Below are positions 28,676 to 43,000 of a DNA stretch of 64,000 bases, piece by piece. The DNA comes from Lanius collurio (lineage: Eukaryota; Chordata; Aves; Passeriformes; Laniidae). Made by a program: the position numbers and the translations under genes. The stretch's first letter is position 1. Every line of letters begins with the position of its first letter. The stretch spans positions 19,125,806 to 19,189,805 of the forward strand of contig JACBWW010000017.1 of the NCBI GenBank assembly GCA_020086605.1, read 5' to 3'. Under the pieces are notes generated by a model. The model saw only the letters and a program-made list of their open reading frames with translations, was not told the origin of the DNA and searched no databases.

Positions 28676-30897
28676 ATCTGTAGCAAAAACAAATTTGCTT
28701 TTTCATCATCACTTGGCATTATATAGCTGCCTCTAGTGTATTCCATCTGAGTCCATGACAAGGAGTTCTTACCATAAAACTTTTATAATCATTAAGAATG
28801 GATGAATCTATTTGCACTGTGTTGACTTGTTTGTGATGCTTGATCATTTTTTGGCACCACAACTATTAATTTAAATGACTTTTTTTGGAAAGTCTTAAAT
28901 ATTTTGTGGTATAAACTCACTCCTCAACTTTGCTGTTCCTCTTAGAAACTATTACTAATTTCTGTTAATGTTTTTGACATTCTTTTGTTAATGCTGAAGG
29001 GTTTCAGTTGCTTTGCTTCCATACTTTTGAAGCAGATGTTTTTGAAACTGTGTTTTTGGCATCTTCTTTTCCAGAGGGCTGATACTCTACTGCATCCATA
29101 CAATCTCCTATGATCCCAGTATTTTCTTATGTAAATGACATTAATGCTTCCTCTACTAGTATGCTGCTGGTTAGAGCCCTAGCTCAACATATGCTTTTGT
29201 TTATCTTCATGTATGCTGACTCACAAGACTTGCTGGATACAGGAGGTGCAAAGGAATTTCTTGTAATACAATTCTCAATTCTCAACTTCCTGTAATTCTC
29301 TGATTTTTATAGCTCTGATTGGTGAACTCAGTTCTTCCTTCTGCTTGGAGGCATTGTTAGTAATTTTTGACTTTTCCTTACAAGGAAGAGCACTTGGAAT
29401 AATGAAAGTGTTCATGCCCATGAAGAGGGAAGAGCAGTTCACAACGAAATGTGGTGTTAGCCCTCTGCTGATCAGGTCACACCTGGTCCTGCCTGACAGA
29501 CCTGAGTTCAGCCTTCCAAGGCAGAGATACCATCAAGATGCTTCACTCCCATTCCCAGAACCTGAAAACATTCTTCAGGCAGTAGATGCCCTGATGCACA
29601 TTTTACTGAGTGATGCCTGTGTGGTTAGTTGCAGAAATGTATCATTCCCTGGTTTTGAATTGTACTTAAATTAACAAAGGGTTTAGGGTTTCATCTTTTT
29701 TTTCTAGTCCTGATGCCCTTGCTACTTGCTCTTCTGATCATTACATCTTTTCCTTTTGTGTCAGCTGCATATTTTCTCTTGCTGAGCTCATACTTGGTTC
29801 TCTGGAAATTCTCCTCTGGTACAGGTTATACCAGCCTGAATGAGCATTTCAGTTTCTGTAAATGATCTTGAGCATGCTATGCCCTCTGGACCATACAGGC
29901 TACAGTTGTGGAGTTATGTTTCAGTTTTGGCTCTGCTTCCTGTAAGCTTTATTTTAAGATATTCTGATAGAGATATGCTACCTTCTATTTGCACTTCCTT
30001 TACTTGATTAGTAGAGGAACTGAATTAGAGAGAAGCTTCCATTTAGTCCTTTCCTTTCATCATTTAAAGTCCTCTGTAGCCATCAGGCGTGGAAATGATG
30101 TCTTACAGAAAGTACATGGCCAAGGCTCGTAGTCTCCATAACACTCACTGCTTCTGCTAATGTAAAAGTCCTTTATTTGTCTCAGAAAAATAACATTTTT
30201 CAAAATGTGACCTGAAAGACCTTGTTTATAATGCCCTGGGGTGTTAGTTTCTGGTTTGATTAATTTCAGCAATTTTATCACCTCTCTGACAGGTATCAGT
30301 TTCAGTGTTTGGTAAAGATCACAAAATAGTCTGCAGGTGGTATGTTTCCCATTTTGTGTTGTCTGTGCCTTTGAAATGCTCTGTACTTTTGGTGAGAAAG
30401 ATGAAACACACACAGAGGTTTGAGGAAGCTGGAGCTCCATGATCCTCCCACAGAATGTCACTTGGAAAAGAAATCTCTTACTTTTGAACATGAATTATTT
30501 TTCTACAGTTAATGTTGCACCTTGTTGCGACCTGGTAGAAATGCTGCATAGTTAATTAGTGCAGTAGTGTACATACAGAATTGAGCACTTTTGTTTGTTT
30601 GTTCTTATACGACAAGCTTAGTTTTTACACTCAGAACCCTTCCGCCTTCTCCTCTTACTCTGAACATAAGAAAATGTCTATGAGAGTGATTTCCAAACTG
30701 CTGAAGCTGATTGAAATGGTATGTTATTGTGGTATGAATTTTCCAGCAGAACAGAATTATTCCTTTATCACAACAGAGTAGTGGATAACTTGGAAGGATG
30801 GAGGTGTTTGCCTACCTGTGCATTGCCTGTCAGCCACTGGTAGAAGGAAATTTGGCTTGACAAACCTTTTCTCTGGTCCATCCCAACACAATACAAG

Positions 30898-30949
30898 TGT
30901 GTGTATATACCTATATACATTATATACATATAGCTATAGTTGTGTGTAC
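30898..30949. repeat. TA/TG-rich simple repeat
   Basis: Imperfect stretch of GTGTGTATATAC and CTATATACAT-like units, which also forms weak inverted repeats. Ordinary microsatellite decay product. Confidence 0.7.
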
Positions 30950-33699
30950 TTATCCATCTCTCTCCCTCTCTATGTCTGTTTTTCTAAAACGCTCATGCTG
31001 AGTCCTTTGTCTACCAAGGCAAGAAAATGCTTTTCTTTTCTCCATAAATGAAGAAAAGGTAATACTACAAAATAAACTGGACAAAATAAAAAAAGCACAA
31101 CTGAAAAACAAGCACATGCCACTCTTCCCCAAATAGCTGGTTTTAAAAGATGGTTTGACTCTAATGATCTGAAAATTTTGAGATCCATGCTCTTTAGACA
31201 CATGATCAAACTCTCCAGTTCAAGGTAAAGTTTTGGTGTATTCAGAGTATACATTTTATACACTGAAATAGTACTTTTGCACCATATGTAAATAGAATAT
31301 TTCAAGCTGTATAAACTAGCCATCTGCTCAAGATTTAGTTATGTAGTGATACACATCAGTTTGTTCTCCTTGAATAGCTTAAGCTCCCTGGTGGTGAATT
31401 TAAATGTCATGCTAAGGTATATGTTACTATCTGTCAGCTACTTTTTAAAAACAAAATCAAGTTAAACACTAATGTTCTGCTAACTCAGATAAACGTAAAA
31501 AAACCCAAACATTCAAATAAAAATAATTGGATAAGCAATTGTTTACTGCATTCACTCTGCACTCTTTTTGGGAGAGCAGCCTTTCTTCAGTTTCTGCAAC
31601 TTTAATTAATTTTTAGTCCTGATACATGCAATTTTCCTCCAAAAAGTACAGGCAAAAAGTCATGAATCCTATAATGATCCTACTGATCCTTTTAGCACTT
31701 TGCAAATCAGTTGTGTGAGAAATCTAATTCTAAAATAGACACTAATGTCAGGATTTTTTCCAAAAGTAAGGCATAATTTCTGTCTGCCCAAATAGATACT
31801 TGCTGTGCCATTCTTGCCTCTCTTCCTCTTCAGGTGTATGCAACCTTCTCCAGTTAGGAACCTGTTAATTACCAGGGTAACTGCATCTTTCCTGGTTGAT
31901 ATGTTTTATGGAGGCAAGATAATTTCAGAGTTCAGTGTAGAGAGTGGAATTTTCTTTACTGGCACAAAGGAAGCGTTAATAATTGTTAACCTGAGGGATA
32001 CTCTCTAGATGAAAAGGCAGATAAAATGTGGCAGTTGAGCCAGCTCCTGTGTTCTAATAGCCTGGAGAACAAGTGAACAGCTTTAAAAACTGCATCCAGC
32101 CCCTTCCCAGAGAGGTCCATGGTTACTTCTGCCCAGGTTGCTCTTAATTTATGGCTGTGTGTTAAAGGGTTGGGAAGATGCAAGCAAAAAAATGGGACAG
32201 AGTGGGGGAGAACAAAGACTGAGTCTTGGTTTGGATTCTTGAACACATTTGTATCCCTTGAACATTGCCCTGGAAAACAATCTGTCTTTCAAGATATGGT
32301 CAAATTGGACTATTACTGTAAGTTGGATGCAACTGGCAATTAGTGTGAAAATTGCATATGGTTTCGTGAAAGAAGGTTTACTCTTGTGACAAAAAAAATT
32401 ACAAAATGGTTAAAAAATAATGATTATCTTTCATTCTTCTGTTTTAATCTCAGTTGAGCTTCTTGGCCTACATTTTACTTTCAAGTTTTTCTAGCAATGA
32501 ATTTATTATTAATTTCTGATTTCCTTTCATTTACAGAGGTAGTGTGAAAATAATGTTTTTCTCTTAATCATAGTTTTATATTGAAGTTTAATACCCTGTA
32601 GTTAAAAAAAAGGGTCTATTTAAAACTTAGACTCGGGAGTGTGACGGTTAAGTGTGACATTCACAAGCTGTTCTGCAGTTATGAAAAATGCATGAGAACA
32701 TAACCCACACAGCTTCTATAGGAGTAGTCAGGTGATTTTCAGTGTAATTTTCCATTAAAGCTTTCTTTATTACACAGATTTTGAAAAATTCTGAGAAATA
32801 GAGGTATTCATGTGGCAGTGTAGTGCAAGGATTCATACTGCTAGTTCTTGGATTAAGGCTATTATCTGTCCTACAGGCTGTATCAATGAAATGGCCATTT
32901 GAAACTATGTGGTCAGAAAAGACAGTTTCTCCTCATTTCTTTTTTCCTCTGTTATTTTTAATACTCTCACGTCAGTTTGAAATACTAGCTTCTTCTATTT
33001 CTGTACTCAACATTTTGGCATACTCTTTCTATCTTTGTTACTATGATCTGTATTTCCTTAACCAGAGGGGAAAAAATATCTAATCTTGGTTACTGCAAGC
33101 CATGCTGCTAAAAATGCTCACTGGCTGTGCTCAGTGGTGCTCTTAGACTAAACTAGCACTAAGAAGAATGTAGGCTTATAACAAGAAAGCTACCTAATGA
33201 AAACTATTTTCAAGGAAAGTGAAATGTGAAGGCAAACAAGTAAAATTTCCAGTGAGTTTCCTGAAGGGAAAGATCTGTGCTTTCCTGTGCTCCAGCTGCC
33301 AGTGTCCTCTTGGGGATAACATGATCTACCACGAGCTGTGCTGACTTTCACAGTGACTTGGGACTATGTTCTTCAGAGGGATGAGGACCTTTACTCCCTT
33401 GTGTCTCAGTAATTCATTTGGCTTTCCCATCTAGGTTCTTTGAAAGATTTCTCTGGAACGAGGAAGTTCACTTTGCAGTGAGTTTTCCAGTTGTATCAAT
33501 TTCTTGCTGACTGGTTGTTTACTGCCTATTTAACTTTTTAGCTGTTAGATAGTTCAGTCTTGGTCACATATGCATCTAGGTATTTGGGTTTTTTTCTTAG
33601 CTTTGTAAGTTGGGGAGGTTTTTTGTAGCAAATGCAGAGCTCTAACATGCAGCAACAGGCTTTGTTATGTCCCAAAGATGTTTAGTACATAGAAGGGTT

Positions 33700-33878
33700 T
33701 TCAGGCACTGGAACGGGCTGCCCAGGGAAGTGGTTGAGTCACAATCCCTGGAGATATCTAAAAGATGTTTAGATGTGGTGCTTGGGGGCATATGTGGTGG
33801 GCTTGACAGTGTTAGGATTAGGTGTGGACTTGGTGATCTTTAAAACCTTTAAAACCTAAATAATTTTGTGATACTCTG
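33700..33878 (+). mobile_element. CR1 LINE 3' tail
   Basis: About 180 bases of the CR1 3' region on the + strand. Landmarks are GGAACGGGCTGCCCAGGGAA (33711-33730), CAATCCCTGGAGATAT, TTAGATGTGGTGCTTGGGG, GTGGGCTTGACAGTGTTAGG and GACTTGGTGATCTTTAAAACC, ending with a degenerate ATAATTTTGTGATACTCTG. Strongly 5' truncated, as most CR1 copies are. Confidence 0.88.
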
Positions 33879-34867
33879 TTAGTGTTTTAGAGGGTTAAAA
33901 AGCAGTAAGAAGGAGCAAGAGAAATTGAAAAATAGTAGCTATAGAAGTATTTTAAGGTTAGATCTTCAAAAAGAAGCTTTGAAAAAACTTTTATGAAAAT
34001 ACATGTGTTCAGCTAAAACCAGTACTCTTCCACTGAGAAATGTTGTCTGGGTCAAACTGGGGATTGCATCAGTTACGTAAAATACAGGGGGATTTTTTGT
34101 GAGTCTGCTGCTTGTGTTGTCTGTCAGTGGCTGATGCAAGCACTGTACATCTGATGTGCTCTGGATATGTCTCACTCACTATGTCTATTTCAGTCAACAA
34201 CATCCCAGGCACTGTAAGGGACTCCTGTGATTTATCAAACACAAATGTGTAAATGTATTCCTATATATTTTACCAGAAGGAATAAAATACTTTGGAAGAA
34301 GAAATTGTACTTAAAAGTGAATTTTCTATGTTGAATTTTAATATTAGCATTTACTGAAAAAGACACCAACCTTGCTGTAACAAGGCATAGTTTTTAAGCA
34401 TAAATGGTTGAAAAGAATGAACTAATATGGAGAAACCTGAATAATGAAATTCATGTCCATGAAGCTGAAAAAATACCCAGATGAATGAGGGACTTTAACA
34501 ATAAAGGAAAGTAGGCTGAAATGGTTATAGTTTTCAGTAGTCACGTGGAACTTCAAATTATTTAGATTCCTTCCATAGCCCTTTATTTTGATTCCTTTAA
34601 GCTTGAAACATAAGTTTTGAAAAGTTTCTTATTTTTGCATTACTTCAATCAGTCTTCACCTCCTTTATTATCCAGAAATAAAAGGAAATGTAAGAAGCGT
34701 CTGAATTTCTTAATAGGCAATTTGTAATTAGAAGTTTGAATTAATGTAAGAGATTTCATTTAAAAAAATTGAGAAAATGTTGGGGAAATGGTTAATCTGC
34801 CCTTCATTTTATAAAGTAAATGCATATGCTGAGTGTTTTGGTGTTTCATTAAGAAATATCATGTAAG

Positions 34868-34892
34868 TTATATATGTATTAATATATATATC
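34868..34892. repeat. AT-rich simple repeat
   Basis: Short TATATGTATTAATATATATAT-like tract. Nothing further. Confidence 0.7.
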
Positions 34893-37576
34893 CTTTTGCC
34901 TCAGAACTTATTTAAAATTTTTTGATAAAATCCTCTGAAGTTCTTTTCTACACCACATGCCTTCAAAAATTGTAAGCCTTTAAAGATTACAAGTGCCAGG
35001 AAAAATAATGCCAGTTTTCAGAAAGGGACAGCTGATAGTGGAGAATCAGTTGGTGCAGTTGGAGCAGAGCTGAGCTCCACTGCAGAGGTGCTGTCACCTG
35101 GAAAGGGAAAGGTGCCTGCCTGGTGGTTTTTCTGCACATGGGGCAGGGCTGGCTCAAGCAGTGGATTTGGGCTGTTTCTGGGCTGGTATCCAGCTTGAGC
35201 AGGCGCTGGACAGGGGTGGGAGCTGTGTGGGGAGGGTGCCAGGTCAGCCTTGCTACCACAGAGCTGAGCCCAGGGCACAGAGCTCTCTCTTGTATCCTCA
35301 GGAATGAACTGTCCTCCTGATCCAGCCAACGCCAGCTTTTAGAGGTTTGCTCGTACTTGGTGAGGATGCAGCAACTTCCAGGAGGAGAATGAGTCAAAGT
35401 CATGACTTCCAGTCTGTGCTTCTGGCAGCTGGACGACAGAGAAATGCGCTTGAGGGTGCAGAAATAATTATTGTTGCTGATTTACTGTGTGGTAATGGAT
35501 TAAAGGCATCCTGTTTCCTCTCAAGATCTTAAGGCTTTACAAGTTCTTGTGACCTTTAGATTATGGTTTCCAGAGGTAGAGAATAAAAGTAAATCTCAGT
35601 GTGAAAATAAGAATGGATGTGAAACACATGTATAAACCCTGTCCTTTTTCTTTCTTGCTATGAGAAGCCAACAGTGAACTATTCACTGTTAACTAGGGCA
35701 GCATTTCCATTCCAGACAAAGCTACTCACTGTGTGTTCATTGCAGCCTGCAATTTGGGAAATACTTTTTGCTCCCTCTTCATTAGATGCAAGACATTTTA
35801 ACATCTAATCACTTTTTTTCTGAATTTTTTTTTAAATGTTGCATTAGTCCATAATTGGAAAGTTAAATGAGACAGCTACTTGAATAAATGTTTTAGTCAC
35901 CTCTATTAGTGACATCTGTAATAAAACTGTGATTTAAAAAATCCTAAAATTTGTTTTTAACCAGGCAGAATGCCTTTTTAAGCACATATTGGAAACCAAG
36001 AATATTAGTGCCTTATCTATAATGAAGTGTTCCTAATAATGTAGAAGGAAAAAGATCTGAGAGTTTTGAACTGACAAGTTTGTGTAAGTCTATTAATACT
36101 TAGGAACTGGATAGCAAAATAATAGTTTGTTCTTTGTATTGGAGAGAGGTGAAAGGGCTCAGTTTTGCAAACATACACGTGTGTCCTTATACCATTTGGT
36201 AGAAAGCTGGAATGTTAATATCAAAAAAGGTGTATACTTGCCAAAGTGCCAGAATTTTCGCATAGAACAAATGAAGAATAGTTGAGTAAAGAAAATGTTT
36301 GCATTTTCTGGGTAATAGTTATTTGGGTGTGGTGGACAAGTATGAGGCACCAAGTCAGCTTACCTAGAATGCCCCTGTCTGTTTAAGTAGAAGCAATTTT
36401 TAGGGTCAATTGATTTAAAACTTTCAACCATGGTTTAACAAGAATTTACACACAGATGTTCCCTGTACTGTAACGTATGTTTCCTTTCAAAAAACTGATA
36501 CATGAATGCTTTTTGTAAATCAGACAGGATCCTGAATGTGTGCAGCTGCACATGGCTCACCCCAGTTGAATTCTACCCTGCACATGCTGGGTTTGCTTGT
36601 CTGCTTTTCTTTGTGTGTGTTAACAGGAGTGCTATCAAATCAGTCACCGTGTGTAATTTGATTATTAGCGCTGACCCTCCAAACTTTCTTGATGATCTTT
36701 TGGTTGTTTTAGGTAGAGGATATCTGAGCACTGCAGTCTAAAAGATATGTAGGTGGTGCTGAGGGCAGCTGCAGTTCATTTTTTTGCAGTGCCCATCTGC
36801 TCTTGGAGGAAAAATAAAATACCCTTTCCTTCCAGACAACTGGAAGATGGGGAACTGTGGGAAAATAGGTTGCACTTCAAAAAAGTGAAACATTTTCTCA
36901 GAATTTTAATGGAAACTTTTATTATCAGGTGAATTTCTGTGTTTGCAGTGTTGAGTTGTACTCTGTTAGGACTGTGTAAAAGGGGGCAAGTCACAAAGGC
37001 CAGCTGAGCTATCTGGCTCTTTGAGCAAGAATCATTGCTTAGCTTGGTGCAGTTTTAGATTCCTCAATTAGGGTGCAAATATTAAGGATACAGGACTTTT
37101 ATCAACTATGTAAAATATACATTAAAGTGTGGCATGATTATATCCACCGTCTGAAGACTCTAACCATAATTCAGAAGATGACATAATTTCTGTTGCATTT
37201 TGACCCCTCTCTGAACAATGATTCATTTACTGGGACAGTGACTACTTAGAGCAGTGTTTCTGGATGGGCTTTAGCCTCAAAAAATAAGAAAGAAAAAAGT
37301 GATTAAACAGCTCTATTAGTTCTGATTTTCAGTTCAGTTCAAATTAAAGCTTCTGTTTAGATCTCTAAACACAGATAAGATGCTTTAGTTGTTAATGATC
37401 TTTTTCTCTCTATGAAGTGATATATGTAAAAAATAAACCAGAACCATCTCCTTGATTAACAACAAAATCTTTTTGATAGATCCAGTGGTGTAAGTATATG
37501 GTTGATACTAGCAGCTACCATCTGGGTTGCTGAATGATATTTTATTTGAATAAATACAATTTTTTTTCTCATTTAA

Positions 37577-37590
37577 TTTTTTTTTTTTTT
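37577..37590. repeat. Poly(T) run of 14
   Basis: T14 about 130 bases before the next CDK14 exon. It is separate from the polypyrimidine tract at the splice acceptor (37705-37720). Confidence 0.85.
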
Positions 37591-37722
37591 GCTGTTGGCT
37601 ACTGAAAACAGGCACATCTTTAAGTCATGATAATGATGTTTGGTCTCTAAAGACTGAATCAAAGCAGTTGATGTTACGGGTGCAATACATGCTGAAAGGT
37701 CATATTTTTTTGTTTTGTTTAG

Positions 37723-37817
37723 CCTACGAGCCCTAAGTTTGGAAAAGCTGACTCCTATGAAAAACTGGAAAAACTAGGGGAAGGGTCCTATGCTACGGTA
37801 TACAAAGGAAAAAGCAA
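37723..37817 (+). CDS. CDK14: CDK14 coding exon, glycine-rich loop
   Basis: Internal exon of 95 bases that enters in phase 0 and leaves with two bases (AA) of a split lysine codon. The acceptor is a T-rich tract plus TTTAG, the donor GTAAGT. It encodes [19 protein letters not shown], then [12 protein letters not shown], equal to about human residues 124-155. The kinase domain begins at about Tyr135 inside this exon. [11 protein letters not shown] is the glycine-rich ATP loop (subdomain I) of the pattern GxGxYxxV, with Tyr at the position used by CDKs. The preceding PTSP and ADS residues belong to the phosphorylated linker. The sequence agrees with mammalian CDK14 throughout, as far as I recall it. 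Confidence 0.98.
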
Positions 37818-39889
37818 GTAAGTGGGGTTTTCTTTCATTTAATTTTGTGTGTAAATGAAGATAAGCAGAAAGAATCAACTAATATTGTTGAACACATGCA
37901 TAGATCCCTGTGAATCAAAGTGCTATGACTGCCATGTGCTCTGGTGAAAGAGGCTGAGACCTTATTGCACAGGTAACATATTGCCTTCACATTAGAAGAA
38001 GATGAGGTCCTTGTTAATCTGATGGGTTTTTGCACTTTAATGTTGTACTACTTTCTTAGTATCCATACCAAATTAATTTCTAGGGATAAAAGCAAAATAT
38101 ACTGACAAGTATAGTTTTATGATGGTCTGAGAGCAATGCTGAATATATGTGATAAGTTGTTCATCTTTTGTTTATCATTATGATGAAACTTTATTAGAAC
38201 AACATGAATGGAATTTTGGACTACTCTAGGTTTAGGTTGTTTACAAGAGTCTATTTACAATCGTTGCAACTACTGTACCTCAAAATAATCGACTCTATAC
38301 ATGTCAAATATGTTTTCAACCACTTTAATGTCATTTGTTACAGCTTTTTTATTCCCAAATGCCCCAGGTCCTTCTATATTGCATAAAATAACTGAGCAAA
38401 CATGCTTAAAACATTTTTCTTCAGCCAGTACCTACATTGAAATTTACCTGTTGTGAAGCAGAGTGGCTTGTGCCATTTCACATATTTAATCAAGTTTTCA
38501 TAGTCAGACTTCCAATAATTATAAAGCAGTTTTGAAAGAAGGATTTGGTACATATGATATCTTTATTATATCTTTATTTTGGCTAGCCAGTGATACAAGG
38601 CGACTGTGCCATTCCAGCAGAGATTATCACAATGGTCATGGGACAGAATAACTATTGAAATATTTTCAGGATCATTAACTTGGTTAGGTTAGGTACTGAA
38701 AATTATTTTTTTTTCACTGAATATTTGTAATAAATCAGAATGAGAGTTTCCTCCTCTCAGTATTGATGAGCATAATGACAGCTGATAGGAATAAAAACAT
38801 GTTCTAAATGTAGAAAAAATATTCACACTTATGTCATGCCACTGCAGATATTGACTTTCACTGGCAGCTTTCTTCAAGGAAATGCTATTACATTGTGTTG
38901 TTAATGGCTCAGTTGTGCATTACCATAAGTTCCAGACATTATACACGTGTAAGCTTTTTATTGGGGTCTGTGTAATATGAGAAAACAGTATAGATTTCAG
39001 CTTGTGCCTTATTGCTAAAACCCTTTAGCAAAATCACAGTGAGTATCTGATGACAGTCAGCCCATATGTCTCGGCTTTTAGCAAGACTGAACTCAGGCAA
39101 CAGAGTCACTGGATGTCCCTTCAGTCAGTGGAGCAGACTGAAATTTAGAAAAAAAAGCAAAACCCTTCCCTGAAGCTATTGCATTAATAGTGACTTGTGA
39201 ACATGTTATGAAATGTAGATTGGTTAGAAATATTCATTTTAGTATAGTTGCCTGCAAATCTGAAAGAAATACTTCAATGATTTTAATGGTACTTGTATAA
39301 TAAATTGAAATTACTGGGCACACTATGTTCTCTATCATAAATAGCTCACTCTGAATAAGTAGAGAGCTATAACAATTATGTACAGCTTTGTCCTGTTGCT
39401 TTGTAACATCTTCTTCAAGGTCTTTAAAATGTGTTTTTTTTAAAAAATAAAATATGTGTTACTAGGGTGTGGATAAGAATGAATATGTAGAGACTATTTC
39501 TACTGTCATAGTAGTATTCCTTCACCAGTTTGAATTTGACTTATTTTTTTCCCCACTGAGAATTGAATAATTTCCATATTATCCAGCACTATCCAGATTC
39601 AGCACATCCAGTCCAGGCTTCTGTTTCTTGAACTAGAGAGACAGTTCTATTCCTTCACAGCAGGAAGAGGTTGTACTTCTAGAACTTGGCAAACACTACA
39701 GATGTTACCTGCTATTTCAAAAGGACTTGTTTGTTGAGGTAATGTAGCCCTGTTACCTCTTCTGTCCCTGTGAGAAGTTGAGGAAGCTCTCACCTAGGTA
39801 ATATCCCCAAAGAAGAAAGAGCATCACTGCTGTGATGTACTCTTGGGGAATGTAAGTAGGCAGAAATGGGACAAATGGATGGGCCAACA

Positions 39890-40041
39890 CTGGCTCTGGT
39901 CCCTCCCTAGAGGTATTTAAAAAATGTGCATGAGTGGCACTTAGGGACATGTTGTAGTGGTGGGCTTGGCAGTTTTGGGTTAGTGGTTGGGCTCAATGAC
40001 AGAGGTCTTTTCCAGCCTAAACAATTCCATGATTCTGTGGC
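39890..40041 (+). mobile_element. CR1 LINE 3' tail
   Basis: About 150 bases of the CR1 3' end on the + strand: TCCCTAGAGGTATTTAAAAA, GTGGCACTTAGGGACATG, GTAGTGGTGGGCTTGGCAG, GACAGAGGTCTTTTCCAGCC and the terminal ATTCCATGATTCTGTGG. The 5' side ends around 39870-39890. Confidence 0.88.
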
Positions 40042-43000
40042 TGAAACCTGAACCTGGCTGCTGCTTTTCAGGTAGGTTGACAGCTTATGGTTAGGGATGA
40101 GTAGGGACAGGTAGAGATTTTTTTTCTAGGCTCTCGTATGGGTATGTAGGGTAGGACTGTGATACGCATCACTGTGTTCCTCTGCCTGCAGACTCAGTGG
40201 GAATACAAATGAGCAAGAGGGGTCTGTTTATTTTGGTATGTGCCCAGTTTGACTGCTGAAGGATTAAGTTCTCATGGCACAATGCAGAATGCAGACATGT
40301 GATGGAAAAGCTGGAGCTGGTAATACATAACAAGTGGATTTTAGCCATAATGTTTGAAAATCCCTAATAACTAACTCTAATGCTTGTTTTTTTTCGTTTT
40401 GCCAAAATGTTTCAGAGATGTGTCCTTAATGGTAATTGAAAATGGAAAACTTAAGATTTTATTGAGCTGAATGATGCTTTTTACTCTGAATTATTTTAAT
40501 CAATATTTGTCGCCAGTTGCATGTGGCAAGTAGTAGTGTTTGTGGGTTTTTTATGCATTTCCTGAGAGACTTTTCAGCTTTTAAAATTATTTCCCCTGCT
40601 GATCATAATAATGGAATAAAACGTTCTTAATCTTAGCATACTATTTGGAGAGTCTAAAAGATACATACTTGTGTGAAAAGACATGAAATCACCCATTCCT
40701 TTCCTAATATTTAAAGTAATACGTGAAGTAACTTGCTTTCGGGACAATCCTGGCTTTTTATATCTTGGAGCAGGATAACTGGTACCAAGCCCCTGTCTTC
40801 CTATAAAACCCATTGCTTTTCTATACTTTTGAGCATCTGTAGTAGTATTCCAGGAAAGAGAAATGAAATGGGATAATTCCTTTTACCGGATGATGGATTT
40901 CTCTTTTTGTTGTCAGATAAAAATGAATCCCTGGGGTGAAGAAGCAGCAGAGTGAACAGGACTTTGTTATTGAGGAAAGTGAAGCAGTATTCTCTTAGGC
41001 TGGGCTTTTTTGTTTATAGGAGAAACAACCAAGCAGTAATTTTTTTCTGGTTGACAGTTGCTTCAATAGGCAAATCTATTTGATTTCAGGAGTTACACAT
41101 CAGATGTGTATAATGAAACTCATGTTGGCATGTTCATTTTCTACTTTCATTCAGGCTTGATTCTCATATTTTACTTAGCTGTGTAAAATCCCAAGAGGCT
41201 TCTTACTGGATGAAATTCTGATGATTATGAAAGGATTTATTTTAATGTAAAATTTTGTAGAAGTGGGCCGAGTAATTTGCTGATAACACTATAAAAAATG
41301 ATGCAAGTTCCACTAACTCTGTATTTGATTAACACCTTACAGTAGGTGTAAAGCCGTGGGTGCCCTTTGAATTCCTGTACCTTGTCACTGTGTGATTGAG
41401 CTGAGGAAGTGCTGTCTGTATATTGACACGTGTGTCCTCCTGCTGCCATTGACCCTCTTCCCTCTTGAGCTTGATTATAAATTTACCTGAACATGCAGCA
41501 GTGGGATCTGGCTTGATCCATGACACATAAATGTTGATGTGGATTGTGAGTCTAGAGATGAAGCTGGTGACAGCACAAGGGAGCTGCTGCCAACCAGAGC
41601 CCCTTGCAAAGCAGCGTGGAGGCCTTTCATTCCCCCGCTGGGAAGTCTGCATATTGCACTTAAAGGAAAAACCTGTGCTTTTGGCAATATTTTGAGTTGG
41701 CGTGCTTTCCATCCTCTCCCACTGTGTTCAGTTGCCCTTCAAGGCAAAGAATTAAAAAAGATTGCCTCACTTAAAGTGATGTGATCTGTGGCTGCTGCTT
41801 GCACAGCATGTGTCTGTGTTTTGAGAGGCACGCCAGTGGTATCTCCACTGTGATCTCGATCTGCTTCTTGAATGGCCATGAGGTTTTTTACCATACCTTT
41901 ACTTTTATGGGCACCTTTACCAAATTACATGTTCTCGTAATATTACAAAAATGTGTAGAATTTGTAACAGCTCAACCAAGACATTTTTGCCTAATTTCCC
42001 TATCACAAAATTACATCATTTTGGCTTATCTTTAATATAATACTAGTTCTAATGAATTTTGGTTCCTATCCTTTTTAACTATTTATATGAGACATCAGCA
42101 GAGCACAGTAGAAGCTGGTGCTGCCAACAAGAGCTCAAAGGCTACAGAAAAAGGGAGTCCTTCGGTCAAGGCACCTCTCCCATTTCAGTTGATAATCTGA
42201 ATTTTTTGTTTTCAAGGTGCCTCCAACTTATGCCCAAAGATAAAATGTATTTTTTCAGGGAGTCTGGGCATTTGACATTTATCTCCATTAAAAACAGTCC
42301 TTTTTACTATTCACCTTAAAAATCAGTAGGGATTTCATGGTGCAAAGCAGAAAGAAATAATGCTCAGGCAGGCATCATGCTCTTCACTGGCCGTGGTTTC
42401 CATGCTGTGTTATTCTTGAGGCAGCAGGGAATCTTTGAGTAATCAGTGAGAACTACATCTATTTGTTATTGGCATGACGAATTGCAGCGTGTGTTATGAA
42501 TATAGCTGACCATCGTATTTCATAAATATGTGTGTGGATGGCTGCTCACAAGAAAAGGGATGGTTTGTGTATTTTGATTTTTATGTTTATGATGCTGAAA
42601 CCTTCACTGAGGATGACTGATGGGACTAATTGCTGTTCTGACATTTGTTTTTGAAGTTGCAGAACTTCTTTTACTTATCATGAAACCTCCTTGACTCTTT
42701 GATTGTCTTTTGTGTTCAATCTGTTCAAGTGCCGTAAGCTTCCAACGGTCAGTCTGCCATTTTTTAGCCATTCCTCAAGCTTTACTCCATGCCCATGTGA
42801 GGTGGTGTGTTCACAGGCTCCCTGAGAAGTTTCATACACAACAGTCCAATTCACAGGAAAGTTTTTCTTCATGTTATGGCCAATTAATTTAGACTGATAC
42901 TTCAAAATTACTCTGATTCATGTTGCTGTAATGACCTAAAATTCCTTAACCTTTTCTTTATTTCTTGAAAATTGTGTGAAATTAGTGTTCTACAAATGAA

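Larger units (their letters stand above)
27637..37722 (+). other. CDK14: CDK14 intron, 10,086 bp
   Basis: Intron between two certain exons: donor GTAAGT at 27637, acceptor AG at 37721-37722 after a T-rich tract. It holds a CT-rich tract (28448-28480), a 22-bp perfect palindrome (28654-28675), AT-rich microsatellite tracts (30898-30949 and 34868-34892), a CR1 tail (33700-33878) and a T14 run (37577-37590). A GC-richer patch at 35040-35340 matches nothing I know. Open frames of 100-143 codons inside it (for example 30060-30491, minus) look random. Confidence 0.9.

Noticed and set aside
30060..30491. 143-codon minus-strand open frame inside a CDK14 intron
   Set aside because: No family resemblance and no upstream or downstream gene signals.
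35018..35403. GC-richer patch with overlapping open frames on both strands
   Set aside because: No recognisable protein, and frames are open by composition.
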